From assembly GCA_017433615.1 (NCBI GenBank), contig JAFRGW010000158.1:43963-107962 (forward strand): DNA of 64,000 bases. Direction: 5' to 3'. Of the stretch, positions 25,529-34,982 are shown in pieces. Position 1 is the stretch's first letter. The number at the start of each line of letters is the position of its first letter. The DNA is from Eubacterium sp. Its GTDB lineage: Bacteria > Bacillota > Clostridia > Lachnospirales > Lachnospiraceae. The notes beneath the pieces are model-generated. The model did not search any database, had not been told where the DNA came from, and saw only the letters and a program-made list of their open reading frames with translations. Made by a program: the position numbers and the translations under genes.

Positions 25529-25598
25529 CTTCAACATGGGGTTAAAGCCCACGTTGAAAAATGAGCCTCCGGCAGCTCGCGCGCGATCGGAGATCGCG
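25529..25598 (+). repeat. REP-like composite element, copy d (short form)
   Basis: Hairpin CTTCAACATGGGG-TTAAA-GCCCACGTTGAA (25529-25558), then GAGCCTCCGGCAGCTCGCG and the palindrome CGCGATC GGA GATCGCG (25582-25598). Ends three bases before the aldo/keto reductase stop codon. Confidence 0.7.
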
Positions 25599-25600
25599 AT

Positions 25601-26719
25601 TTATACTTCGAAAGCAGCCGCAACGCGCTCCAGCTCTTCCCGGATGGCGATCCGCTGCGGACAGACACCCTCACATTTCCCGCATTTGATGCAGGATGAC
25701 GGCACGTCTTTCCCGTGGCCTTTGACCAGCCAGTTGAACTGATTCTGCGCAAAATCTTTATTTCCATAAAGCGTCACCATATTCAATGCCGTAAAAGATC
25801 CGGAAATTCCGATGTTTTTCGGACAGACTTTCGCGCAGTAATTACAGCTGGTACATGGGATGAGCGGGATCTCGGCAAGCGCTTTCTGCGCAGCACGGAT
25901 TACTTCCTGCTGTTCTTTTGTCAGTCCCGTGAAGTCTTTCATATAAGCCAGATTATCTTCCATCTGCGGCACATAGGTCATGCCGGAGAGAACGGTAATG
26001 ACACCTTCTAGACTCGCCGCGAACCGGATTGCCCAGGATGCACAGGAGCTCTCAGGCTCTGCCGCTTTGAGAATCTTCTCTACCGATTCCGGCGGATTTG
26101 CCAGCAGTCCGCCTTTTACCGGCTCCATGATTACAACCGGCTTTCCGTGCTTTCTTGCCACTTCATAATTGGCCCGCGACAGAATCGCCGGGTTCTCCCA
26201 GTCGGCATAATTGATCTGCAGCTGTACAAACTCTGCCTCCGGGTGTTTCGTGAGAATCTCATCCAGTTCTTCCGGCGTTGAATGGAATGAAAAACCGAGA
26301 TGTTTAATCAGACCCTCTTCCTTCTTCTGAAGAAAATAATTCCAGAGATCAAACTCCTCAAATACTTTTGTCCGGTGCACACCCAGGTTGTGCAGCAGAT
26401 AAAAATCGATATAGCCTGCACCCAGGCGTTCCAGCGAAAGGTCAAACTGTGCAATGGCCTCCTCCCGCGTCCTGCAGTTGATCCACGCCGCATTCTTCGT
26501 GGCCAGTGTAAATGAATCACGCGGATAGCGTTCTACCAGCGTCTTCCGAATTGCCTCCTCACTGCCGGTATAAGCCCATGCTGTGTCAAAATAAGTAAAT
26601 CCGTTCTCCATAAACAGATCCACCATCTTCTGCGTTTCTTCCAGATCAATTACACCGTCCTTCTGCGGCAGACGCATCAGACCAAATCCCAGTTTTTTGA
26701 TCTCTTCCCCAAGATACAT
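25601..26719 (-). CDS. Aldo/keto reductase with C-terminal ferredoxin domain
   Basis: 372 residues. Residues 1-270 are an AKR barrel: LGFGLMRLP, FDTAWAYTGSEE with the catalytic Asp and Tyr, LATKNAA with the Lys, and YLLHNLG with the His. The C-terminal 90 residues hold two cysteine clusters, CTSCNYCAKVCP and CIKCGKCEGVCP, typical of two [4Fe-4S] clusters, as in many anaerobe AKRs of the YdhF/ferredoxin-linked kind. Electron donor may be ferredoxin rather than NADPH. Substrate unknown. Confidence 0.9.
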   Translation of the reverse strand: MYLGEEIKKLGFGLMRLPQKDGVIDLEETQKMVDLFMENGFTYFDTAWAYTGSEEAIRKTLVERYPRDSFTLATKNAAWINCRTREEAIAQFDLSLERLGAGYIDFYLLHNLGVHRTKVFEEFDLWNYFLQKKEEGLIKHLGFSFHSTPEELDEILTKHPEAEFVQLQINYADWENPAILSRANYEVARKHGKPVVIMEPVKGGLLANPPESVEKILKAAEPESSCASWAIRFAASLEGVITVLSGMTYVPQMEDNLAYMKDFTGLTKEQQEVIRAAQKALAEIPLIPCTSCNYCAKVCPKNIGISGSFTALNMVTLYGNKDFAQNQFNWLVKGHGKDVPSSCIKCGKCEGVCPQRIAIREELERVAAAFEV

Positions 26720-26802
26720 ATGGTCACCTCCTTCTCAAACCGCCTGCTTATCTAAAAAACAGCAAAAATCAAGATCAAACAAATTCCGGAGGATATACAG
26801 CA

Positions 26803-27387
26803 TCAGTCCTCAAACAAAAACTCTGTCAATGCCATTTCTGAAAAGACAGCCTTAAAGGATGATTCTCCCGGACTGCAGGCATAGATACCGAAGCGGATCT
26901 TCTCCCCTCCCTCGAACATATGAAACATGCGCATCATCACATAGTTCTCCCCATCTAAGGAATACTCAATCACATAGTCGGAATCTTTCCGGCTGAGACG
27001 GTACCAGACTGTTGTAACTTCTGGTGCAACCATGTTTGTCGCCCAGTCACAATATCCATGGTTGGTCAGGACGCTCCCAAAATACTGTCCATTCTCATCC
27101 GCGTACTCCGCAGAGGCCTTCATCCAGTTGTCGCTGTCCAGATACATCACAATGCCGCACTGGTCAAATTTCACCCGCTTCTGCGGAAACTCTGTCTTCA
27201 CGGTAAAGGAAAAACTTTTCTCTTCGGTCTCCATCTGCAGGACCGGCGCATTGTCACCGGTAAAACCATAAAAGGTTTTCTGCCAGAGATCTGTATCCGG
27301 CTCTGTCGTAATCTCAATCCTGTTATCTTCAATTACAAACGCTTTCGGCTGTCTGACCCACTGCAGGTCTTTTACATTGAATTCCAT
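26803..27387 (-). CDS. DUF1349 domain protein
   Basis: 194 residues from the ATG at 27387, chosen because AAGGAG lies six bases upstream; a GTG two codons earlier would overlap that site. The whole protein is a DUF1349 concanavalin-like beta-sandwich: the QKTFYGFTGDNAP strand, FDQCGIVMYLDSDNWMKASAEY, and a conserved YSLDGENYVMMRM near the end. Related proteins are thought to bind sugars or act on regulators of carbohydrate use; no activity is proven. No signal peptide. Confidence 0.8.
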   Translation of the reverse strand: MEFNVKDLQWVRQPKAFVIEDNRIEITTEPDTDLWQKTFYGFTGDNAPVLQMETEEKSFSFTVKTEFPQKRVKFDQCGIVMYLDSDNWMKASAEYADENGQYFGSVLTNHGYCDWATNMVAPEVTTVWYRLSRKDSDYVIEYSLDGENYVMMRMFHMFEGGEKIRFGIYACSPGESSFKAVFSEMALTEFLFED

Positions 27388-27541
27388 GCCCACTCCTTTT
27401 CCGGGTTTTCCTTATCAATCGGTTTTATACATCAGCTTTCACGATCACAGAAACTCTGGATCCATCCGGCAGAAAAACACCTCATAGTACAATTCTATGT
27501 AACTATGAGGTGAAAATCAATTGCCTCCAGTATATGCAAGA

Positions 27542-27943
27542 TCAGAATGTAACCGTCTCCGGTGCTTCCGTGAAAGAACTGAAAGTTGCTGTCGCATTCC
27601 TGAAATACAGCATCTGCATGTTGTCATCGTCAGCACTGTACATTGCCTTGAGGCTCGGCATTTTCTCAAGCATGGCAACCTTTACGTCATGATTGTCATC
27701 ATTGATCAGTTCACCGGCAACGCGAAGCCACTTTCCGCCTTTGAATGCGCACACTTCCGCTTTCGGATTGGCTGCAAGCTGTTTCGAAACATCTTTTACC
27801 TTACCGGTCTGAATATAAAGCTTTCCGTCATACGGAAGTACTGTTCCGAACGGTCTGACACGCGGCTGGTCGCCGTCAACCGTTGCAAGGTAATAAGTCT
27901 GTACATCATCAAGAAACTGGCATACTCTTTCGATTCCTTCCAT
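27542..27943 (-). CDS. Pyridoxamine 5'-phosphate oxidase family protein
   Basis: 133 residues, a small split-barrel flavin-binding protein: YYLATVDGDQPRVRPFG, KLYIQTGKVKDVSKQLAANPKAEVCAF and WLRVAGELIND are the hallmark strands. Clostridial members bind FMN or F420-like cofactors and serve as small reductases or resistance factors. AAAGGAG precedes the ATG. Substrate unknown. Confidence 0.88.
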   Translation of the reverse strand: MEGIERVCQFLDDVQTYYLATVDGDQPRVRPFGTVLPYDGKLYIQTGKVKDVSKQLAANPKAEVCAFKGGKWLRVAGELINDDNHDVKVAMLEKMPSLKAMYSADDDNMQMLYFRNATATFSSFTEAPETVTF

Positions 27944-28096
27944 CGTACTGCTCCTTTCAGGAAATAAAATCCTATTAGATAGATCGATTATAATGATTAA
28001 TTATAACAAACAGCCGTTTATTTTACGATATTGTTTTTTGCGGATAAAACAGTTCCGTGTTTTTCTGTCATTTAGAGAGACAATTCCGGCAATTTC

Positions 28097-29125
28097 TCAT
28101 TTCCCCGGATACAAAATCACACGGCAGGCCTCTTTATTCCGCAGAAGCGAAATACCTGTGAGCACTTCATCCAGCGGCAGCCGGTGTGTGATAAACCGTC
28201 CCAGATCCAGTTCCGGGTTCTGCAGCAGTTCCAGTGCGCCCGGGAAATCTTTTCCGAGCGCCCCGAACAGTGACAGTTCTTTGCCGACGATCAGTGACGG
28301 CGGCACCGCCGAGACGGCATGCCTGTCATAGCCGAACAGAACCATTCTGCCGCGGCTGTTCAGGAATTTGATTCCCTCTGTCAGAACATCCGCGCGGCCG
28401 ACCGCGTCAATCACAAGGTCCGCCATAAACGGCCAGTGCTGCTTCATGACCTCTTCAACTGTCTCTTTCTCGACATCCACGACAATGTCCGCGCCGCAGG
28501 CTTTTGCTTCCGCCACACGGGCTGCGCCTTTTGCGGTCATGATCAGGTTTTTGACGCCGAATGTCTTCAGCACGCGCAGAAATGTCAGGCCGATCGGGCC
28601 GGCACCGTACAGCAGCACATAATCGACCGGCGTCGGCTTCGCCATATTAATGGCGCTCATCACACAGGCAAGCGGCTCCGTCTGTGCCGCGAGATCCGGT
28701 GCGACACCATCCGGCACATGGTACATCTGTCCGGCATCCACCAGCGCGTACTCCGCAAAACCGCCGTCGCCGGTTTCTCCATAATGGTAAGTCTCAGAGC
28801 AGAGATCCCCGCGGTTATGGGTACACTCATAGCAATGGCCGCAGCGGACACGAGGATTGACCGTCACAAAATCTCCCTCGGAGAACTGTTCAACGGCAGA
28901 TCCCTTTTCAACAACAGTGCCGCAGAATTCATGTCCGTAGATGATATTCGGCGTATGGACCACCCCCGGCGGAATCGTGAGCCCGTGCAGGTCACTGCCG
29001 CAGATGCTGGCCGCATCCACGCGGATCAGGACATCGGTATCGCGCTGAATCTGCGGAATGCTGACTTCCTTCACCTTCAGAATTCCTTCTCCCTCATAGA
29101 CTGCTGCTTTCATTGTGCCGGTCAT
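28097..29125 (-). CDS. Zinc-dependent medium-chain dehydrogenase (polyol type)
   Basis: 342 residues. Catalytic zinc ligands CGSDLHG and GHEFCG; structural zinc loop CGHCYECTHNRGDLC; nucleotide site YGAGPIGLTFLRVL. The pattern, and a VEQFSEGDFVTVNP segment, resemble galactitol-1-phosphate or sorbitol dehydrogenases (GatD/GutB) more than threonine dehydrogenase. No PTS or sugar genes flank it, so substrate is open. Confidence 0.88.
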   Translation of the reverse strand: MTGTMKAAVYEGEGILKVKEVSIPQIQRDTDVLIRVDAASICGSDLHGLTIPPGVVHTPNIIYGHEFCGTVVEKGSAVEQFSEGDFVTVNPRVRCGHCYECTHNRGDLCSETYHYGETGDGGFAEYALVDAGQMYHVPDGVAPDLAAQTEPLACVMSAINMAKPTPVDYVLLYGAGPIGLTFLRVLKTFGVKNLIMTAKGAARVAEAKACGADIVVDVEKETVEEVMKQHWPFMADLVIDAVGRADVLTEGIKFLNSRGRMVLFGYDRHAVSAVPPSLIVGKELSLFGALGKDFPGALELLQNPELDLGRFITHRLPLDEVLTGISLLRNKEACRVILYPGK

Positions 29126-29222
29126 TGTGTTTCTCCTTTCTGCTGCAGAATGATATTTATGGGTGTTCTGTCAGACTCTGACTGCTGCACAGCTCTGCGA
29201 TGTCGTCGCTTTGCCTGCAGAA

Positions 29223-29244
29223 GCGGGGGACTTCCCGCCTGCGC
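29223..29244 (+). repeat. GCGGKGGACTTCCCSGCC palindrome, copy 2
   Basis: GCGGGGGACTTCCCGCC continuing TGCGC, matching copy 1 in inverted orientation. CAGCTCTGCGAT at 29190-29201 also matches part of REP-like copy b. Lies after the glycerophosphodiesterase stop. Confidence 0.5.
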
Positions 29245-29255
29245 CGCATACATTT

Positions 29256-30998
29256 TTATAATCCGAAGAACCGGTCGATGATCCTCTGCAGATCTGTCCT
29301 TCTGGCCAGCTCTGTCTTCATCTCCGCTGCCTGCTTCACATTGTCCGTGATCAGACCGTCCGCCTGCGAACACAGAAAATGCCGCTGTGATTCCCGCTCA
29401 TTCGAAGTCCAGACGAGTGCTTTCTTCCCCTGATTATGAATTGCCTGGATTGCATCGGAAGTGGCCGATTCCTCCTCAAGACCAAGGTAATCACAATTCA
29501 GCGCCGCTGTATTGCCAAACGAAGCAAAGGTCAGGAACCCGGTGTGCATCTCAGGATATGTACTTTCGATATAATTTATCAGATCATATTTTAACGAAAT
29601 CAGAACACACTCTTCTTCCATCCCATATTCTTTGATGATCCTGACCGCATCATCCGCCATCTGCCGGTCCGCTGTATTTCCCTTCAGCTCCGTGAATAGA
29701 ATCAGTTTTCCTTTGCATGCCTGCAGCGTTTCTTCAAACGTCGGTACTGATTCGCCTTCCACCTTCAGCGCTTTCACTTCCTCCAGTGTCATCTCTTCCG
29801 GTGTTCTGTCATCTCCAGCGACGCGTGCAAACGTACTGTCATGGTTCAGAACATAGAAACCATCGTTGGTTCTCTGTATGTCAATCTCACTTCCCATGGC
29901 GCCAAATCCGTACGCCGCCTCCAGCCCCGCAACCGTATTTTCCGGTCCTTCATTTCCGCCCGCTCTGTGCGCTACAATTCCCACATTGCATTCCAGCGGA
30001 AAAACCTCATCAAAGTACCGGTTCATAACAAACGTGACGACAATAATGCCAACTACGACTGCGGCCAGGCCCGTCAGGACGAAGGGATGTTTCCTCTTTT
30101 CCCGCTCCTCGAACAAAAGGAGTTCCCCTGTCTTATAAGAATAAAACAGCTGTGTCATCTTCATGATATAGAGCGGCGTCGCGAAAAGACCCGCAAACAA
30201 CGAGATGACCGCGCCCGCAGTCATAAACAGAATCGTCAGGATCCGCCTCGTTCCATCCTGCAGCGGCAATGTGTATACAATCTTCATCGGCAGCATGATG
30301 AAAATCGCAACAACAGCCGCCAGCAGAACTGCCGTTACCAGTATGTACAGAAAATTCTGCTTCAGGTAATCCTTCCAGTGCACTTTCATCAGTTTTTTGG
30401 ATTGAAGGCCTGCCTCCTTCAATGGCAGTTTATCCAGCACCACGCCGTGCAGTACATAGAGATTTGCAATTCCCACAACCAGAAACGCTGTCAGCAGCAC
30501 CGTAACTCCAATCAGGTAGAGGGGCGTTGACTCGATCACAGATGTAATAAATGTCGGAATGTAAAATCCTTCTGTCAGGGAGATCAGCATGCCAAATCCC
30601 AGAAGCGGTGCGATCAGGGCTATATAAAGGATCACGCCGATCCCGCGGACATTCATGAATTTCCCGATCGATAAAAACCCTTCCTTCACACTTTCCCGAA
30701 GAGATGTCCCGTCTCCGAGCAGCATACTCCGGCTCATAACAATCTTGGTGTTAATATCAAATGCCACATAAATAAACAGCGAAAACAATCCGATCAGAAT
30801 GATCAGAATCCCCTGCCAGCTCGTAAAAATGAATTTGAAGTCACCGGATGTGACAGCCACTCTTCCGGTACTGACAAGCAGCACCTGAAACAGTCTGCCG
30901 AGAAGATAGATCCAGACAGCAATCAGGATCTTTGTTACGATCTGATATTTGAAAACATCCAGAAGTGCCTGCCAGTATGGTTTCAGTCGGTGCAGCAT
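29256..30998 (-). CDS. Membrane-anchored glycerophosphodiester phosphodiesterase
   Basis: 580 residues. The first 330 form a membrane domain of about eight helices (GPDPase_memb type). The C-terminal catalytic domain starts at about residue 340 with AHRAGGNEGPENT, followed by EIDIQRTNDGFYVLNHD with the metal and catalytic His/Glu/Asp set, and ELKGN. It hydrolyses glycerophosphodiesters, or possibly lipoteichoic acid polymers, releasing glycerol-3-phosphate at the membrane. Domain order is the common Firmicute arrangement. Confidence 0.93.
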   Translation of the reverse strand: MLHRLKPYWQALLDVFKYQIVTKILIAVWIYLLGRLFQVLLVSTGRVAVTSGDFKFIFTSWQGILIILIGLFSLFIYVAFDINTKIVMSRSMLLGDGTSLRESVKEGFLSIGKFMNVRGIGVILYIALIAPLLGFGMLISLTEGFYIPTFITSVIESTPLYLIGVTVLLTAFLVVGIANLYVLHGVVLDKLPLKEAGLQSKKLMKVHWKDYLKQNFLYILVTAVLLAAVVAIFIMLPMKIVYTLPLQDGTRRILTILFMTAGAVISLFAGLFATPLYIMKMTQLFYSYKTGELLLFEEREKRKHPFVLTGLAAVVVGIIVVTFVMNRYFDEVFPLECNVGIVAHRAGGNEGPENTVAGLEAAYGFGAMGSEIDIQRTNDGFYVLNHDSTFARVAGDDRTPEEMTLEEVKALKVEGESVPTFEETLQACKGKLILFTELKGNTADRQMADDAVRIIKEYGMEEECVLISLKYDLINYIESTYPEMHTGFLTFASFGNTAALNCDYLGLEEESATSDAIQAIHNQGKKALVWTSNERESQRHFLCSQADGLITDNVKQAAEMKTELARRTDLQRIIDRFFGL

Positions 30999-31161
30999 GT
31001 AGAATATTCCCCTTTCTGCCAGGATGCCATATTATCCTTCTTCTCTACAATATATCAAATCCTTTGTTCCGGCTCAACCGGTTCTTGGCAGCGCAGCCGT
31101 ATGCCAATGGAGGCAGCAGAATCCAGATGATACAGCAGCATGCTGACGGGCAGCTGCCTGA

Positions 31162-31222
31162 AAAAAAGGACATTCCCCATCTTCGGAAAATGTCCTTTGT
31201 GTAAACCATATAATCTGATTAT
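31162..31222 (-). repeat. Direct repeat / terminator copy A, downstream of ABC exporter
   Basis: Minus-strand terminator AATGTCCTTT... hairpin (31165-31198) with a T7 tail, plus the flanking ATAATCAGATTATNTGGT sequence. About 85-90% identical to 35000-35059, the 3' end region of rpsI. Confidence 0.85.
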
Positions 31223-31237
31223 TATTTTTTCTTCTTA

Positions 31238-32980
31238 TCAAATGCTCCATCCTGCGCTGGCATTCTGCAACTGCGTCATGCGTCTGAAAAGACTGTTCTC
31301 CTGCGCAAACAGCTCTGCCGGACTTCCTTCTTCGGCTACCTTGCCATCGGCCAGAACAACGATCTTATCCGCCGCTTCCACAGTACGCATACGGTGGGCG
31401 ATGACCAGCACCGTTTTACCGGAAAGCAGCCGTGACAGCGCGCCCTGCACCTTCGTCTCGTTCTCCACGTCAAGAGAAGCCGTCGCCTCATCTAGAAGCA
31501 CGATCGGTGCATTCTTTAAAAGTGCACGGGCAATAGAGATCCGCTGGCGTTCTCCTCCGGAAAGCTTAGCTCCGTTTTCACCGATGGGCGTGGCATAGCC
31601 ATGTGGAAGCTTCTCTACGAACTCGTCACAGTTCGCTGCTCTGGCGGCTGCCAGGACCTCTTCGTCGGATGCGCCGTGTTTGCCAAGACGTATATTTTCC
31701 ATCACTGTATCATCAAAGAGCACCACCTCCTGGAACACCATGGAATAATCGGTGAGCAGCGTTTCCGGATCAATCTCTGCTATATTCACGCCGCCAACCC
31801 GGATGGTGCCGCTGTCGATATCCCATAGTCTTGCAGCCAGTCTTGCGCAGGTACTCTTGCCTGAACCGGAAGGTCCCACAAGTGCTGTTACCTCCCCCTC
31901 TTTAGCCGTGAAGCTGACGCCGCGAAGCACCTGTTCATTGTCGTACGCAAAAACAACATTTTCAAAGACGATATCATGTCCCTTCGGCGCAAAGCTGTCT
32001 GCCCCGTCGGCTGTCTTCGCATCGTAGATCTCCATCAGACGACTGGCGGAGATCTGCGACATAAACATCTCAGCGATCAGGGCGAGCGCCTGATCAAATG
32101 GCGCATAGACACGGGTGATCACCAGCAGAAACATAAACAGCAGCATAAAATCGATCTGCCCGGAGAGGATCATAGTCGTACCTGTGAGGATCGTTGTCGC
32201 CACCCCAAGACGCATGATGACACTGGCAGCATTGACGAAGATGCCGGTGGACAGTTCTCCTTTGACCATTGTCTTCTCATGGTGATCGATCTTTGCGTCC
32301 AGCTCATTCAGGAACCGCTCTTCCTGGTTAGTGGCCCGGATCTCCCGGATGTTTTCGAGGGTTTCCTGAATGCCGTCAGACACCTGGATCCCCGCTGCTT
32401 TTGTAATCTCTGAATTCTTCTTAGCCAGCTTACGGCTTCCAAAAAGGAGGGCAAAAGCGACCGGAACGCCCCACAGGCAGGCGATAGCCAGCTTCCAGTT
32501 GCAGCAAAAGAGTGCAACAGCAATAATCGCTGTGGAAATGTAGGAACCGTAGAGATATCCCAGACAATGGGACCACACGTGCTCCAGCCGGTTCACATCG
32601 CCCATGATGGTTTCGGTAAGATCTGCTAAATCACGCTTCCCAAAATAGCCAAGCGGCAGCTTTCTTAAGCGCTCGGCAATGCTGATCCGGACCGCTTTGA
32701 CTTCGCTGTATACCAGGCCATAAGTCGTACGATACTGCTGCATATGTGTGATCAGGGAAAGGAGCACGAAAGCAAGTACCAGCAGGATAAAAACAGGCGT
32801 ATTCGGAAGCGGTGCGCCGTTCGTCAGGGTATCCATGAACTTCGTCATGAGGAGGTACAGGATACCCATTCCGCCCATGACAACAAGATTCACGATAACG
32901 GTAAAGATGGTCCCCTGTTTTGTGTTTTTTACGCCCTGATCAGTCAGGGCATATTTACGCTGGAATTCTTTTCCGAACAT
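31238..32980 (-). CDS. ABC exporter subunit 2 (membrane plus ATPase)
   Basis: 580 residues from the ATG at 32980, with GGAGG upstream; it overlaps the previous stop as TAATG, so translation is coupled. N-terminal six-helix exporter domain, then an ATPase with Walker A GPSGSGKST, Q-loop MVFQEVVLF, signature LSGGERQR and Walker B IVLLDEAT. With subunit 1 it forms a heterodimeric exporter of the MsbA/IrtAB/YbtPQ class; cargo unknown. Followed by a terminator that copies the rpsI terminator. Confidence 0.93.
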   Translation of the reverse strand: MFGKEFQRKYALTDQGVKNTKQGTIFTVIVNLVVMGGMGILYLLMTKFMDTLTNGAPLPNTPVFILLVLAFVLLSLITHMQQYRTTYGLVYSEVKAVRISIAERLRKLPLGYFGKRDLADLTETIMGDVNRLEHVWSHCLGYLYGSYISTAIIAVALFCCNWKLAIACLWGVPVAFALLFGSRKLAKKNSEITKAAGIQVSDGIQETLENIREIRATNQEERFLNELDAKIDHHEKTMVKGELSTGIFVNAASVIMRLGVATTILTGTTMILSGQIDFMLLFMFLLVITRVYAPFDQALALIAEMFMSQISASRLMEIYDAKTADGADSFAPKGHDIVFENVVFAYDNEQVLRGVSFTAKEGEVTALVGPSGSGKSTCARLAARLWDIDSGTIRVGGVNIAEIDPETLLTDYSMVFQEVVLFDDTVMENIRLGKHGASDEEVLAAARAANCDEFVEKLPHGYATPIGENGAKLSGGERQRISIARALLKNAPIVLLDEATASLDVENETKVQGALSRLLSGKTVLVIAHRMRTVEAADKIVVLADGKVAEEGSPAELFAQENSLFRRMTQLQNASAGWSI

Positions 32981-34809
32981 TACTGTACCTCCATTTCTGC
33001 AGATGAAGGCATAACTGCATCCGTCTGTGTGATGCGCCATTTGACTGCCTGATTGTATTCTTTCCACATCCGGGAATACAGACCGTTTACCTGTACCAGC
33101 TCCGTATGCGTGCCTTCCTCGGCAACTTTTCCATTTTCCAGTACGATGATCTTATCCGCACCGACTACGGTAGACAGACGATGTGCGATCATGATGACGG
33201 TCCGGCCTTTTGTCAGCGCTGCAAAGGCCTTCTGAATCATGGCCTCATTTTCAGGATCTGCAAATGCGGTAGCCTCGTCCAGCACAACAATGGGCGCGTC
33301 CTTCAGGATCGCTCTTGCCAGCGCCACACGCTGCTGTTCGCCTCCGGAAAGGTAAGTTCCTTCCGTTCCGATGACCGTATCCATGCCATTCGGCAGTTTT
33401 TCCAGGATATCATCACACTGTGCCGCAGAGAGTGCTGCCTGTACCTCTTCACGGGTCGCATCCGGGCGGGAGGCTCTGACATTCTCCAGAATACTGGTCT
33501 TGAACAAACGGTTATTCTGGAAGACAAAAGCCACCTGATCCATCAGTACGTGTGGGTCAGCCTCCCTGACATCGACACCGCCCACAAGAACGCTGCCGGA
33601 ACTGACGTCCCAGAAGCGGGGGATCAGGCTCGCTGCCGTTGTTTTGCCGCCGCCAGAGGGACCGACCAAAGCGACCGTCTGTCCGGGTTCCACTCTGAAC
33701 GTCACCTGATCAAGAGCGGGAACCTCTGCTCCTTCATAGGTGAAGCTTACATTCTTAAATACCACACTGTTGTCCTTCGGTGCCCGGGGATGATCTGTGA
33801 TCTTCAGGACAGGCGCGCTCATGACCTCGCTGATTCTTCCCAGTGCCGTGCCGGCCAGCATCATGCCGCTGGCAGAAAACATGATCTTTGCCAGCCCTGT
33901 GGAGATGATGGCAGAAAACACCGCGTAGAAAGCAAAGTTCGTAACAAACCCGGCAAAGCTGCCGGAGGCAATCGCTGCCGGTGCCAGAAGGAGTGCCACA
34001 GGAACCAGAAAGACAAAGGCACCTTCGGTAAAGGTCAGGTTAACAGACTGGGGAACTTTGCAGACATCCGCCTGATAATGTTCTGCCTTTGTACTGTAAT
34101 CTTCGATGGCCTGCTTAAAAGCCTTAAAGGAATATACGGTCTGCTGGAACACTTTGACCACGGGGATACCGCGGACATATTCCGTTCCGGCCTTACTCAT
34201 CTGATCCTGCGCCGCCTGATATTCTGCCATGAGTCCGGCATTTTTACCGCCCATCATCGTGGCCATCGCTATGACAGACACGACTGCCGCCAGCAGACAG
34301 GAGATCCCCATCCGCCAGTCAAACACAAACATAAGCACCAGCATCGCAACAAACATAGCCACAGTTCCAACGATGTCCGCCAGATTGTGGGCAAGCAGGG
34401 TCTCCGTTTCGGAGGCCGCTCCATCCAGACGGTTACGCAGCAGACCGGAGGCATTGGAATCGAAAAAGCCCAAAGGCGTCTTCATCAAATGCTTCATTCC
34501 GGCTTTACGGATATTGGAAGCCGTCCGGAAGGCCGCCAGATGGGTGCACATCAATGCTGCAAAATAAACAGCAATTCCGGCCACAGCAAACGCAAAGGCC
34601 ATCCAGCCGTATTTTGCGATTCCCGCGGCTTCTGTCCAGTTTGGTGCGACAGCGATCAGATCCCGTGCCGCCAGCCAGATACAGATGTACGGGAGCATCC
34701 CGAGCACCATTGCAACTGCCGAGAGGCCAAGGCCCAGAAACGTCAGGCCTTTATAGCTGCCTGCATAGCCAAGCAGCACCGCCAGGTCGCTTTTTTTCTT
34801 TTCTTTCAT
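32980..34809 (-). CDS. ABC exporter subunit 1 (membrane plus ATPase)
   Basis: 609 residues. Six-helix exporter domain (about 20-310), ATPase with Walker A GPSGGGKTT, Q-loop FVFQNNRLF, signature LSGGEQQR and Walker B IVVLDEAT. The H-loop is AHRLST. GGAGGAAAT precedes the ATG. First gene of a two-gene operon with its own promoter (34931-34959), three palindromes in the regulatory region, and the whole segment lies between two copies of the rpsI terminator, which suggests insertion. Cargo could be a siderophore, peptide or drug; not determinable here. Confidence 0.93.
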   Translation of the reverse strand: MKEKKKSDLAVLLGYAGSYKGLTFLGLGLSAVAMVLGMLPYICIWLAARDLIAVAPNWTEAAGIAKYGWMAFAFAVAGIAVYFAALMCTHLAAFRTASNIRKAGMKHLMKTPLGFFDSNASGLLRNRLDGAASETETLLAHNLADIVGTVAMFVAMLVLMFVFDWRMGISCLLAAVVSVIAMATMMGGKNAGLMAEYQAAQDQMSKAGTEYVRGIPVVKVFQQTVYSFKAFKQAIEDYSTKAEHYQADVCKVPQSVNLTFTEGAFVFLVPVALLLAPAAIASGSFAGFVTNFAFYAVFSAIISTGLAKIMFSASGMMLAGTALGRISEVMSAPVLKITDHPRAPKDNSVVFKNVSFTYEGAEVPALDQVTFRVEPGQTVALVGPSGGGKTTAASLIPRFWDVSSGSVLVGGVDVREADPHVLMDQVAFVFQNNRLFKTSILENVRASRPDATREEVQAALSAAQCDDILEKLPNGMDTVIGTEGTYLSGGEQQRVALARAILKDAPIVVLDEATAFADPENEAMIQKAFAALTKGRTVIMIAHRLSTVVGADKIIVLENGKVAEEGTHTELVQVNGLYSRMWKEYNQAVKWRITQTDAVMPSSAEMEVQ

Positions 34810-34834
34810 ATACGATTTCCTCCAGCTTCTGCGT

Positions 34835-34850
34835 GTTAGTATATTCTAAC
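34835..34850 (-). promoter_or_regulatory. Operator candidate O1, GTTAG-N6-CTAAC
   Basis: GTTAG TATATT CTAAC, a perfect 5-bp dyad shortly upstream of the ribosome site of ABC subunit 1. A similar site lies at 34906-34921. Confidence 0.5.
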
Positions 34851-34905
34851 CGTTTAATAAAAAAAATTTCTGCGTTAAGCTTCATTCAACACTCAGCAGG
34901 CCCTG

Positions 34906-34921
34906 GTTAGTTTTCTCTAAT
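34906..34921 (-). promoter_or_regulatory. Operator candidate O2, GTTAG-N6-CTAAT
   Basis: GTTAG TTTTCT CTAAT, a near copy of O1 placed at about +3 to +18 from the predicted transcription start. Two such sites suggest one regulator bound cooperatively. Confidence 0.5.
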
Positions 34922-34930
34922 CGGATTTTA

Positions 34931-34959
34931 ATTATATTCCACGCGTGGAAGAAAATCAA
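34931..34959 (-). promoter_or_regulatory. Promoter of the ABC exporter operon with palindrome in the spacer
   Basis: Minus strand TTGATT (34954-34959), 17-base spacer, TATAAT (34931-34936). The spacer holds the perfect 14-bp palindrome TTCCACGCGTGGAA (34937-34950), the classic place for a TetR- or MerR-type regulator site. Confidence 0.75.
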
Positions 34960-34982
34960 GAGAAAAGTTAGTGCTTCTGATT

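Noticed and set aside
33106-34839. Plus-strand ORF of 577 codons opposite ABC subunit 1
   Set aside because: Antisense to Walker and signature motifs; composition typical of shadow frames.
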